From Nitrospirota bacterium (lineage in GTDB: Bacteria > Nitrospirota > Thermodesulfovibrionia > Thermodesulfovibrionales > UBA6898): DNA of 47,951 bases. The stretch covers positions 1 through 47,951 of the forward strand of contig JAKAIE010000012.1 in assembly GCA_021814475.1 (NCBI GenBank), written 5' to 3'. The notes under the pieces are model-generated. The model made no database searches. It worked only from the letters and a program-made list of their open reading frames with translations, and was not told where the DNA came from. Position numbers and translations under genes: made by a program. Of the stretch, positions 1 to 7,290 are shown in pieces. How positions within the stretch are numbered: position 1 is the stretch's first letter; every line of letters starts with the position of its first letter.

Positions 1-856
1 CCTCCGGAATCGCGGCGACCGCGAGGGAAATGGCGGTGAGGAACATCAGCAGGGGAGGCTCTCCCCTGAGGAGCCCTGCAGAGAAGACGAGCACGCATAT
101 CGCGATAATGGCAAGGGCGATTCTCCGTCCGAACGCCGCGAGCCGCTTCTGGAGAGGGGTCTTCACCTCCTCTTCCTCCTGGAGCATCGTGGCTATTTTG
201 CCGAGTTCCGTCCCCATGCCAGTTGCCACCGCAACTGCGGTCCCCCTGCCGTGCACCACGATTGTGCCCTTGTAGACCATGTTTTTTCTGTCGCCTGGCG
301 GCAACAGGGCGTCATGCAAGGCATGCGTGTGTTTCTCGACAGGAACCGATTCGCCGGTCAGCGCCGCCTCTTCGATCCTGAGCTGCACGGCCCGGATTAC
401 CCTCATGTCCGCGGGGACAATCACTCCGGCCTCGAGCATGACAATATCCCCGGGGACTATCCCTGAGGCGGAGATATGCGAGGCCGTACCGTTTCTGAGG
501 ACGGTTGCTGCGGGCGACGCCATCCTCCTGAGGGCCGACATCGCCTTTTCCGCGCGGAATTCCTGGACGAATCCGATGACGGCATTGAGCACAACGATGA
601 CGCCAATGGCGACGGTGTCGGACGGCTCACCGATGATCCCGGAAACAATGCCCGCGGCGATCAGGACCATGATCATGAAGTCCCTGAACTGGTCGAGGAA
701 CATCAGGAGAGGGGACTTTTTTTTCTTCTCCCTGAGTTCGTTCGGACCGTACTGCCGGAGCCTTGAGGCGGCTTCATCAGGGGTGAGCCCCCGAAGGGAA
801 GATCCGAATTCCCTCATTATCTCTTCTGCACTTTTCTGATGGGGATGCCCGTTCAT
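1..856 (-). CDS. P-type cation-transporting ATPase, N-terminal part (cut by window edge)
   Basis: The reverse strand from the ATG at 854-856 is open to base 1 and encodes about 285 residues starting MNGHPHQKSAEEIMREFG. It carries an N-terminal cation-ATPase domain, two hydrophobic segments near residues 55-100, the actuator domain with the TGES dephosphorylation motif (EEAALTGESVPVEK), and a later membrane segment ending at the PEG-type transmembrane motif (AVAAIPE) exactly at the window edge. This order and the sequence style match type II (Ca2+/SERCA/PMR1-like) P-type ATPases, which pump divalent cations across the cytoplasmic membrane using ATP. The phosphorylation DKTGT motif, the nucleotide-binding domain and the C-terminal helices lie outside the window, so the ion cannot be decided here. 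The gene is divergent from the secreted CxxCH protein, with a 259-bp intergenic region between them. Confidence 0.9.
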   Translation of the reverse strand, partial: MNGHPHQKSAEEIMREFGSSLRGLTPDEAASRLRQYGPNELREKKKKSPLLMFLDQFRDFMIMVLIAAGIVSGIIGEPSDTVAIGVIVVLNAVIGFVQEFRAEKAMSALRRMASPAATVLRNGTASHISASGIVPGDIVMLEAGVIVPADMRVIRAVQLRIEEAALTGESVPVEKHTHALHDALLPPGDRKNMVYKGTIVVHGRGTAVAVATGMGTELGKIATMLQEEEEVKTPLQKRLAAFGRRIALAIIAICVLVFSAGLLRGEPPLLMFLTAISLAVAAIPE

Positions 857-1115
857 GGTACCTTATACCCATATTACCACCAAAAATACCTCAACACCGT
901 TCCGGGCATTCCGCCATATACCACAACAGGGAAACCATACCATGAACAAAACTTAACTGGCTTTACGAGTGGGCATCAGGCAGAATAATTAATATAGCTT
1001 ACCGTATGTTAATTATGTTTAATATTCACCCATAGCAACCCGGCCCTTTCAGGCGGTGACAGGTAAACAGCCTGCATGAGCAGGCGCAAACACTTTCTTG
1101 TTCGGGAGGACATCC
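857..1115. other. Divergent intergenic region with AT-rich core and hairpin leader
   Basis: This 259-bp spacer separates two divergent genes. Its centre (about 984-1032) is AT-rich and holds 7-bp inverted arms (TAATTAA at 986-992, TTAATTA at 1009-1015), a plausible operator or promoter area. Nearer the + strand gene, 1065-1082 can form a strong hairpin (GCCTGC, loop ATGA, GCAGGC) flanked by AAAC and GCAAA. This recalls the core of c-di-GMP-I riboswitches but lacks the GNRA loop and the second stem. No convincing -35/-10 pair was found. Confidence 0.35.
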
Positions 1116-2096
1116 ATGAAAAAACTGACGGTTTTATTGCTGGGAACGGTTATGCTCCTGGCCGGCTATGGCTCAGCCCATGCTTATTCAAGCTACCTGA
1201 CGAGCTTCATGAACACATATCCGAGCGCGGGGACGATCAGCGGCTGCGTGCTCTGCCACCTAAACCCCGCCGGTGGAGGAACCAGAAATGGATATGGTAC
1301 TGATTATGCAAACAATGGGCACAGCTTCGCCGCGATAGAGAACCTGGATTCTGACGGCGACGGGTACTCCAACATCACCGAGATTACGAGCGTCCCTCCG
1401 ACCTATCCCGGCGACGCGACAAGCTTCCCGGCGCCGGCTGCCTGCACCTCCTTCACCTACTCCGCATGGGGGACATGCCAGTCCAACAGCACGCAGACCA
1501 GGACCGTTGTCTCCAGTTCTCCTTCAGGCTGCACTGGCGGGTCACCCGTGTTGACACAGGCCTGTGTGTATGTGCCTCCCGTAACGACCTGCACCTCTTT
1601 CACCTATTCCGCCTGGGGGGCGTGCCAATCCAACAACACACAGACCAGGACCGTCACGGCCAGCTCTCCGACAGGCTGCACAGGAGGATCTCCTGTATTG
1701 AGCCAGGCCTGTGTGTATGTGCCTCCCGTAACGACCTGTACCTCTTTCACCTATTCCGCCTGGGGAACGTGCCAGTCCAACAGCACACAGACCAGGACCG
1801 TCACGGCCAGCTCTCCGACAGGCTGCACAGGAGGCAGCCCTGTCCTCACACAGTATTGCAACTACGTGCCGCCGGTGGTCACCTGCACCTCCTTCACCTA
1901 TTCCGCATGGACCGCATGCCAGTCGAACAACACGCGGTCAAGGACCGTCACGGCCAGTTCTCCGGCAGGCTGCACAGGAGGTTCACCGACGCTTACTTCG
2001 TCCTGCTCCTATGTCCCTCCGAAGTTGATGAGTCCTGCAACGGCCGGGCTATACTGGGACGACGCGAATCAGACCCTGATCATCGGCACCCCGTAA
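1116..2096 (+). CDS. Secreted CxxCH protein with four thrombospondin-1-like repeats
   Basis: The start is the ATG at 1116, preceded by GGGAGGA at 1104-1110. An upstream in-frame ATG at 1098 precedes that ribosome site and is not used here. The 326-residue product begins with a clear signal peptide (MKKLTVLLLGTVMLLAGYG, cleaved near AHA-Y). Mature residues contain CVLCH, a c-type heme attachment motif, and then DSDGDGYSN, a calcium-binding loop of the thrombospondin type 3/dockerin kind. From residue 110 there are four copies of a 49-residue unit of the form C..F.YSAWG.CQSN..QTRTV...P.GCTGGSP.L.Q.C.YVPP, which resembles thrombospondin type 1 repeats (W, RT and Cys spacing). The C terminus is a short non-repeat tail (LYWDDANQTLIIGTP). 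It is probably an exported, possibly heme-carrying surface or adhesion protein; substrate and partner are unknown. It is monocistronic. Confidence 0.85.
   Translation: MKKLTVLLLGTVMLLAGYGSAHAYSSYLTSFMNTYPSAGTISGCVLCHLNPAGGGTRNGYGTDYANNGHSFAAIENLDSDGDGYSNITEITSVPPTYPGDATSFPAPAACTSFTYSAWGTCQSNSTQTRTVVSSSPSGCTGGSPVLTQACVYVPPVTTCTSFTYSAWGACQSNNTQTRTVTASSPTGCTGGSPVLSQACVYVPPVTTCTSFTYSAWGTCQSNSTQTRTVTASSPTGCTGGSPVLTQYCNYVPPVVTCTSFTYSAWTACQSNNTRSRTVTASSPAGCTGGSPTLTSSCSYVPPKLMSPATAGLYWDDANQTLIIGTP
1443..2030 (+). repeat. Four tandem 147-bp repeats inside the secreted CxxCH gene
   Basis: Repeat units begin at 1443, 1590, 1737 and 1884, exactly 147 bp (49 codons) apart. Units 2 and 3 are nearly identical at nucleotide level, including silent positions, while units 1 and 4 have diverged more. 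This suggests recent internal duplication and makes copy number prone to change by recombination or assembly error. Confidence 0.9.
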
Positions 2097-2120
2097 AGGC
2101 GGTCTCAAACCCTTAAAAGG

Positions 2121-2157
2121 ACAAGGACTCCGGGGCATATAACCCCGGAGTCCTTGT
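2121..2157. terminator. Strong hairpin between convergent genes
   Basis: A perfect 15-bp stem (ACAAGGACTCCGGGG at 2121-2135 with its complement at 2143-2157) encloses a 7-base loop. It lies 24 bases after the stop of the repeat protein and between two convergent genes. It lacks a following T-run, so it may be a bidirectional structural stop or a 3'-end stabiliser rather than a classical intrinsic terminator. Confidence 0.65.
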
Positions 2158-2237
2158 CGCATCGGATCCTTCCCGGTTTTACGTAAACTCCGCCCGGCGC
2201 TGGCCGAAGGTCACTCTCAGTTCATCGCAGGATATCA

Positions 2238-4175
2238 CTACAGAGTGAAATAGATCACCGCGCCCTTTCCTGGCTGCCCCTCAGCCCATACCTTTCCCCC
2301 ATGCCGGCGGATGACACGCTCGACAATCGCAAGCCCTATTCCTGTGCCTTCGAACTCCTGTTCCGTATGGAGACGCTGAAACGGCCAGAACATCCTGCCG
2401 GCGAACTCCTGGTCAAAGCCCGCGCCATTATCCTTCACATAATAAACGGTCTCCCCCTCTTTTTCCGCGGCATTGAATTCGATCCGGGCGTTCCCGTTAT
2501 GCGAGGTGAATTTCCAGGCGTTCTCCAGAAGGTTCCGAAGGGCAAGCGTAATCAGCCTTGGATCGGCCGGGGAGCAGAGGCCCTCCCCGATATGGACTTC
2601 CACCTGCCTGCCGGGATTTGCCTCCCGCAGATCGTTGACCACGGACAACGAGATCGCACTCAGATCAACACTTTCCGTGGACATCTCCTGCCGGGATATG
2701 CGCGAAAGGTACAGCAGGTCATCTATCAGCCGGGCCATGCGTTCCGACCCTTTGCGGATTCGCGTGAGGTAGTCCTTTCCCTGCGCGTCGAGCTGCCCGT
2801 CATAGTCTTCCATGAGGATCCCGACAAACCCTGAAATATGCCGCAGCGGCGCCCTCAGGTCGTGGGAGACGGAGTAGATGAAAGACTCGAGTTCTCTGTT
2901 AGCCCCTTCAAGCGCGTCTGTGCGCTGCCGGAGCGCTTCTTCGGCCTTTTTGCGCGCCGTGATATCGTGGGCTACATGGACGGTTCCGATCCGCCCCCCC
3001 CGGGCATCGACCAGCGGCGTTGTGGTGACGATAAAATCGCCGCCGAGCCTCTCTTCTCTCACCTCCGCGTCGTGCTCCCGCCCGTCCAGGATAGTCCTGG
3101 AATGGGGACAGAACAGAGGCGGCGCGCAAGTCCCGTGCACGTGCTCAAAGCACCGCAGCCCGACGCATTGTTCCGGGGTGAGGCCGAGTCTCCGGGCCAT
3201 AGCCCTGTTCACACGCCGGATACGGTGTTCGTTATCGATAATGGCGACGAGATCGGGCACGCTGTCGAAGGTCAGCTCCCATTCTTCCTTGGCCCGTCGC
3301 AAGGCCTCCTCCGCGCGCCTGCGCTTGGTGATCTCGAACGCATAAACGCGGACGACATTGAACTGGGGCGCGAGCTGGATCGTCGCGCCGAAGACCCGGT
3401 CTTTCACCTCGATTTCACGATACAACGCCGCTTCGGTCTTCCTGTCCCATTCCGCCACTATGGCGCCCAGATCCTGCGGCAGGAGCGGCATCACATTATC
3501 CCTGTCCAGTCCCATGGACTCCAGGGCATTATATGAGGCGGCATTCGCGTAGGTGACCCTTCCACTGGGATCCACCTCGATCACCGGATTCGGGTTCAGC
3601 TGCGGGAATGATGCCAAACGGGCATTGCATTCCTCTGCCTGTTTGAGGCCGGTGATATCGTTGTATGTGACGACCACGCCCTCGATGCGGCTGTCCGAGG
3701 TCCTGTACGGAAGAACGGCGCGGACGTACCACATCTCTCCGATATTGACCTCCCTCCTGACCGGGGCGAGGGTGTCCAGGACCGCCGCTGCATCGGAGAG
3801 CAGGTCCGGACCCAGGTTCTCCCGCGCTATATCCGCAATCGGCCTCCCTGCGTCAGAGGGAATGAGTTCTAGCAGTTTCGACATCGCCGGGGTGAAGCGC
3901 TTCACGCGGAACTGATGGTCGAGAAAAACAGTGGGTATACTGGTGCTCGCCAGGAAGTTTGTCAGATCGTTGTTCAGCCTTTCCTGTTCCAGGATCTTCT
4001 TCTGGAGCCGGGAGTTGACTGTGCTGAGTTCCTCATTCAGGCCTCTGAACTGCTCGATGTGGCTCTGCAGAGCCGCGCCCGCAGCGGCAAGTTCGGATTC
4101 GAGCAGCCGGATGCGCTGTGCCGGTGTAACGCCCTGTTTCATCTCGACCGGCGGAGTTTCATTGCAACAGCTCAA
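2238..4175 (-). CDS. PAS-domain sensor histidine kinase
   Basis: The 645-residue product has no obvious membrane segment, so it is probably cytoplasmic. An N-terminal coiled coil (about 20-75) leads into a PAS domain of the kind found in CheB/CheR fusion proteins (NFLASTSIPTVFLDHQFRV). Two further PAS domains follow (about 185-290 and 300-410), the last with several Cys/His (CVGLRCFEHVHGTCAPPLFC) that could bind metal. The HisKA domain has the phospho-acceptor His near residue 438 (SVSHDLRAPLRHISGF). The HATPase domain has its N, G1 and G2 boxes (NLLENAWKF, DNGAGFD, GTGIGLAI). No response regulator is adjacent. The first codon is TTG at 4173-4175; the AGGAG upstream is better spaced for an ATG at about 4180 that opens only a 7-codon frame, so the ATG at 4140-4142 is an alternative start. 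Confidence 0.9.
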   Translation of the reverse strand: MSCCNETPPVEMKQGVTPAQRIRLLESELAAAGAALQSHIEQFRGLNEELSTVNSRLQKKILEQERLNNDLTNFLASTSIPTVFLDHQFRVKRFTPAMSKLLELIPSDAGRPIADIARENLGPDLLSDAAAVLDTLAPVRREVNIGEMWYVRAVLPYRTSDSRIEGVVVTYNDITGLKQAEECNARLASFPQLNPNPVIEVDPSGRVTYANAASYNALESMGLDRDNVMPLLPQDLGAIVAEWDRKTEAALYREIEVKDRVFGATIQLAPQFNVVRVYAFEITKRRRAEEALRRAKEEWELTFDSVPDLVAIIDNEHRIRRVNRAMARRLGLTPEQCVGLRCFEHVHGTCAPPLFCPHSRTILDGREHDAEVREERLGGDFIVTTTPLVDARGGRIGTVHVAHDITARKKAEEALRQRTDALEGANRELESFIYSVSHDLRAPLRHISGFVGILMEDYDGQLDAQGKDYLTRIRKGSERMARLIDDLLYLSRISRQEMSTESVDLSAISLSVVNDLREANPGRQVEVHIGEGLCSPADPRLITLALRNLLENAWKFTSHNGNARIEFNAAEKEGETVYYVKDNGAGFDQEFAGRMFWPFQRLHTEQEFEGTGIGLAIVERVIRRHGGKVWAEGQPGKGAVIYFTL

Positions 4176-4333
4176 TGGTCATTTAAAGATCTCCTGTAGC
4201 AATACACCTGTTCCATAAATGTACCGTATTTTATCAAACCTCCCGGAACATTGTCAGCGAAGTCTCCGGGACCCGGACTACCTTCTGCAAATCCGCGGGT
4301 TCGCATAACACCCCCAAAATGCTAGTATAAACA

Positions 4334-4999
4334 ATGGAGCTAATCACGGCCGCCACCATCAACAAAAGACGACTTTTTTACCGCTGGGCTTCAGCACTGG
4401 CGGCGATCACCGTATTTTACAACCTGATCGAGGGCGCGGTGTCGGTCCTCTTCGGGATGGAGGACGGCACCCTCGCCCTCTTCGGGTTCGGAGTGGATTC
4501 CTTTGTCGAGGTGATCTCGGGCATCGGCATATGGCACATGGTCTGGAGGATGAAAAGAAACGGCGATGAGTCCGCCGACCGATTCGAGAAGACCGCCCTC
4601 AGGGTCACAGGAACGGCCTTTTATTTCCTGACCGCCGGGCTCGTTCTTTCTTCCGCTGTCACTGTGTACAAGGGGTATCGTCCCTCTACCACCTTCTGGG
4701 GTATCGTCGTATCGGTCATTTCGATCCTCTCGATGTGGGTCCTCATACACTACAAGACGAAGGTCGGCAAACAGTACAACTCCCGGGCGCTTCTTGCGGA
4801 TGCAGCCTGCACCAGGACCTGCATCTATCTGTCAGTCGTCCTCCTGCTGTCGAGCATCGGCTATGCAGTGACCGGCATCGGGCTTCTGGATTCGATCGGG
4901 GCCGCCGGCATCGCGGTCCTCTCCTTCCGGGAAGGCCGCGAATCGTTCGAAAAGGCGAAGGGGAACATGGCCTGCAGCTGTCAGGGAAAGTGCGGGTAG
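4334..4999 (+). CDS. CDF-like cation transporter family membrane protein
   Basis: This 221-residue integral membrane protein has about five or six hydrophobic segments and resembles the transmembrane part of cation diffusion facilitators. Acidic residues sit in a membrane segment (FGVDSFVEVISG) at the place where CDF proteins carry metal ligands. A second segment has LLADAACTRTCIYLS, with one Asp and two Cys. The usual large cytoplasmic C-terminal domain is missing. Instead the protein ends in a Cys-rich tail (MACSCQGKCG), so thiophilic metal handling is plausible. It is convergent with arsC and close to the mercury-methylation operon. Function and metal are inferred only; a non-transporting sensor or chaperone-like role cannot be excluded. 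Confidence 0.65.
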   Translation: MELITAATINKRRLFYRWASALAAITVFYNLIEGAVSVLFGMEDGTLALFGFGVDSFVEVISGIGIWHMVWRMKRNGDESADRFEKTALRVTGTAFYFLTAGLVLSSAVTVYKGYRPSTTFWGIVVSVISILSMWVLIHYKTKVGKQYNSRALLADAACTRTCIYLSVVLLLSSIGYAVTGIGLLDSIGAAGIAVLSFREGRESFEKAKGNMACSCQGKCG

Positions 5000-5011
5000 C
5001 GGAGATCTGGT

Positions 5012-5045
5012 GGGGGACTACCCTGCATTTCATCCCCCCTTTTTT
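5012..5045 (+). terminator. Candidate intrinsic terminator after CDF-like gene
   Basis: GGGGGA (5012-5017) can pair with TCCCCC (5033-5039), followed directly by TTTTTT at 5040-5045 on the + strand. The loop is 15 bases. It lies just downstream of the CDF-like gene and overlaps the 3' end of the convergent arsC. Confidence 0.5.
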
Positions 5046-5472
5046 ACTGCTTCATCTCCTTGGGCGTTTCGAGAAATGCCAGAATGCGCTCCCGTATCTC
5101 ATCCCTGGCACGCCTGAATTCCGTCATGATCTCCTCATCCGTCCCGGTCGCCCCGACAGGGTCAACGATCGGCCAGTGCAGGCTGCGTATCCCCGGTGGG
5201 GTCGTCGGGCAGGTCGCCTCGGCGTTGCTGCAGAGCGTAATGACGAGGTCCATCGTCTTAAGGAAATCCGGGTCAACAGCCTTCGATTTCTGGCCGGAGA
5301 TATCGACACCCGCCTCCTTCATCACCTCAATCGCCTTTGGATAGACATAGCCTGCTGGACACAGGCCGGCGCTGTGGGCCTCGACGATTCCCCTCCCGAG
5401 ATCCTTTGCGAATCCCTCCGCCATCTGCGACCTGCAGGAATTACCAGTACAGAGAAACATCACCTTATGCAT
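5044..5472 (-). CDS. arsC: Arsenate reductase, low-molecular-weight phosphatase type
   Basis: The 142-residue protein begins MHKVMFLCTGNSCRSQMAEG. It contains the CX5R phosphatase-like loop (CTGNSCR, Cys8 to Arg14) and the downstream redox cysteines (LCSNAEATCP) of thioredoxin-coupled ArsC, and ends at a typical family length. It reduces arsenate to arsenite in the cytoplasm through a Cys relay. The ATG is preceded by AAGGAGG at 6-base spacing. It lies 25 bp after hgcB on the same strand and is probably the last gene of that operon. No arsenite exporter or ArsR is adjacent, which is unusual for a dedicated arsenic operon. Some relatives act as protein tyrosine phosphatases, but the second Cys pair favours arsenate reductase. 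Confidence 0.88.
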   Translation of the reverse strand: MHKVMFLCTGNSCRSQMAEGFAKDLGRGIVEAHSAGLCPAGYVYPKAIEVMKEAGVDISGQKSKAVDPDFLKTMDLVITLCSNAEATCPTTPPGIRSLHWPIVDPVGATGTDEEIMTEFRRARDEIRERILAFLETPKEMKQ

Positions 5473-5497
5473 GCAGGGCCTCCTTCATGATGTGGCA

Positions 5498-5791
5498 TCA
5501 GCAGCAACTGCCCTTCTTATCACCGCTGCAGTCGCAGGACGGCTCTCCCCCGTAGACCATGCTGTTGATGATCGCGGCGGCACAGCCGACCCCCTTGTCG
5601 ACCGAAAGCGCCCCGAAGGCGCAGTTATTGACACACGCCCCACACTCCATACACCCGTCCCGATCGACGATCACCGCCTTCCTCTCTCGCACCTCGATAA
5701 CCGCATGGGGACAGACCTCCATACAGGCGCCGCAACCGGTACACCGCTCGTCGTCCACCGCAATAGTCGTCACATTCGCAAGGTATTTCAC
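5498..5791 (-). CDS. hgcB: Mercury methylation ferredoxin HgcB
   Basis: From a GTG start at 5789-5791 the product is 97 residues. It has two bacterial ferredoxin motifs, CTGCGACMEVCP (C17, C20, C23, C27) and CMECGACVNNCA (C47, C50, C53, C57). A conserved Cys follows (GVGC, C70), then CDC (C86, C88) and a C-terminal vicinal pair (C96, C97), as known for HgcB. The family supplies low-potential electrons to the corrinoid protein HgcA and the C-terminal Cys pair is thought to handle Hg(II). GTG is chosen over an in-frame ATG at 5803 because GGAGG lies between them at 5-base spacing, and because GTGA overlaps the hgcA stop codon (TGA at 5788-5790), a classic translational-coupling arrangement. Confidence 0.93.
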   Translation of the reverse strand: MKYLANVTTIAVDDERCTGCGACMEVCPHAVIEVRERKAVIVDRDGCMECGACVNNCAFGALSVDKGVGCAAAIINSMVYGGEPSCDCSGDKKGSCC

Positions 5792-6978
5792 AGGAGCCTC
5801 CATTCGCCGAGTTTATAGATAAGAAGGAGCAACAGGGAGACCACCCCTGATAGCACATAGACAGGGATGGCTATCCTCAGTTCCTTCCTCACCCCGCTCA
5901 TGCCGGTAAAGGTTGTGGACCCGGTGAACTGCAGGGCGATATAGGAACTCGCCATAGGAAAGAGCAGATACGCAACCAGCCGCAGTATCGTGCCCTGAGG
6001 GTCCAGCATCGGGACGGTCTGTGTACAAAGGACCGTAGCCGCGATACCGGCTATCCAGCCCTTGAGCGCAAACGGCCTGAAGGGGATAAAGGGCAGGAGC
6101 ACTGGGGTGAGAAGCGCTCCGGAAAAGACTGAGACTAGACCCAGGAGGAGAAACGGCAGTCCCCCGTTCCATGCGTCCCTGAAGATGATGCCCGAAGGCT
6201 GAAGCCCGAATATGACAAGAGTCAGCAGGGCAAACCAGGGATATTTCTTCAGGGAGGGGTTGATCTCCATCGGGGTCAGGATCAGCCTGTCTATGAGCGG
6301 GAATCTGACCGTCCGCATCCCGGGTGTGGCCACCCGGCCGGCCCTGAGATATGCCGGCAGGTCCCGGGCATACACCGGGCCGAAGAGCACGCTGAACCCG
6401 GTCGCCTTCCGGACCCTGTTTCCGTTCACCCCCGGTGCCGCCAGCTGGGGGACAATCAGCCTTCTGTGATCAACGATCTTCTCCAGGCGGGTCAGGGCGA
6501 TGCGCCGGATCAGTTCGTCGGACCCGAAGGTCCCTTTGCCGGCCGCGCACCAGACGTTGATGCCCCTTGTGTCGATAACGAGTATCCAGAGGTTCAGTCC
6601 GCCGAGTTCACGCCGGAGATGATCGAAGCTCAGCTTGTAGTTCGCACTGACCAGGACATCCGAGGAGCGGTCGGGATCACCAACCGCATAGACGCCCGGC
6701 CTGACGGTATAGGTATTCCTGTAGGCGCTTGTCCTGCATCTCACATGCCCCAGAAAATCGGCCCGCGCAAGAACGGTCGATATCCCCGGGACCGCGCCGG
6801 CCTCCGTGTCGGTCGAGCCGGTTATCCAGGCGGCGGGCTTCTCCTCCTGGTTCGGGCTGCATACGCCGGCCACCACGGGTTGCAGCAGCGTGAGCCCTGC
6901 GGGACGAAGACCGCCTGGCCCGGGGGGCGCCTTCTGCTCCGCCCCCTTACCGTCAACAGTTTCCGGCAGGGTTGCCAT
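5788..6978 (-). CDS. hgcA: Mercury methylation corrinoid protein HgcA
   Basis: The 396-residue product carries the diagnostic cap-helix motif NVWCAAGK at residues 141-148. In this family the Cys (C144 here) is the lower axial ligand of the corrinoid cobalt and allows methyl transfer to Hg(II). Residues about 75-230 form the corrinoid-binding CdhD-like domain. The C-terminal part has five predicted membrane helices (about 247-267, 272-298, 303-321, 329-350, 367-390), as in known HgcA. The protein is longer than the about 340-residue reference because of an N-terminal extension of some 70 residues (Pro/Gly-rich, with C40). It starts 3 bases after the AbrB-like gene stop and overlaps hgcB by GTGA, so the three genes are one operon. 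The motif combination makes the call secure; methylation activity itself is inferred. Confidence 0.95.
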   Translation of the reverse strand: MATLPETVDGKGAEQKAPPGPGGLRPAGLTLLQPVVAGVCSPNQEEKPAAWITGSTDTEAGAVPGISTVLARADFLGHVRCRTSAYRNTYTVRPGVYAVGDPDRSSDVLVSANYKLSFDHLRRELGGLNLWILVIDTRGINVWCAAGKGTFGSDELIRRIALTRLEKIVDHRRLIVPQLAAPGVNGNRVRKATGFSVLFGPVYARDLPAYLRAGRVATPGMRTVRFPLIDRLILTPMEINPSLKKYPWFALLTLVIFGLQPSGIIFRDAWNGGLPFLLLGLVSVFSGALLTPVLLPFIPFRPFALKGWIAGIAATVLCTQTVPMLDPQGTILRLVAYLLFPMASSYIALQFTGSTTFTGMSGVRKELRIAIPVYVLSGVVSLLLLLIYKLGEWRLL

Positions 6979-6981
6979 CGT

Positions 6982-7221
6982 CTACAGTATCTCCCTGATT
7001 ATCGGGCCGAGCTGCCCCTTGACCATCTCGACGAGGTCCTCGACCTTGATCAGCGTGATGCAGCAGACCTCGCCGTTCTTCTCCCAGCTGGTGACGGCGA
7101 GCTTGTCGCCGGCCCCGATCTTCGCCTTTTCCCTGAGTTCCTTCGGCAGGACCATCTGCCCCCGCTCATCCACGCTGACGATCGATTCGACCCTGCAGTT
7201 CGCATCGCCCTTGCCCGCCAT
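6982..7221 (-). CDS. AbrB/SpoVT-like protein, first gene of hgc operon
   Basis: The core (VESIVSVDERGQMVLPKELR, then a beta-rich tail) is a swapped-hairpin AbrB/MazE-type DNA-binding domain. Family members bind DNA as dimers and act as transition-state regulators or antitoxins; similar small proteins are known beside hgcAB. The end KVEDLVEMVKGQLGPIIREIL is a short amphipathic tail. The start is uncertain. A TTG at 7309-7311 extends the frame but lies inside the promoter. The only good ribosome site (GGAGG, 7266-7270) is 5 bases before an in-frame ATA at 7258-7260. The first in-frame ATG is at 7219-7221 and is used here (79 residues). The intervening residues (AAKKKQAAIACG) look protein-like. 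It may autoregulate the operon. Confidence 0.8.
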   Translation of the reverse strand: MAGKGDANCRVESIVSVDERGQMVLPKELREKAKIGAGDKLAVTSWEKNGEVCCITLIKVEDLVEMVKGQLGPIIREIL

Positions 7222-7290
7222 GCCGCATGCAATCGCTGCCTGTTTTTTTTTCGCCGCTATGCCGTCCTCCGGTATATTCTGATTAATCTG

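Noticed and set aside
1030-1115. Calling a c-di-GMP-I (GEMM) riboswitch as a feature
   Set aside because: Only parts of the core are present and the GNRA loop and second stem are absent, so it is kept as a low-interest finding.
1443-2030. Repeats as a CRISPR array
   Set aside because: Units are 147 bp, in frame and coding with no spacers; no cas genes are present anywhere in the window.
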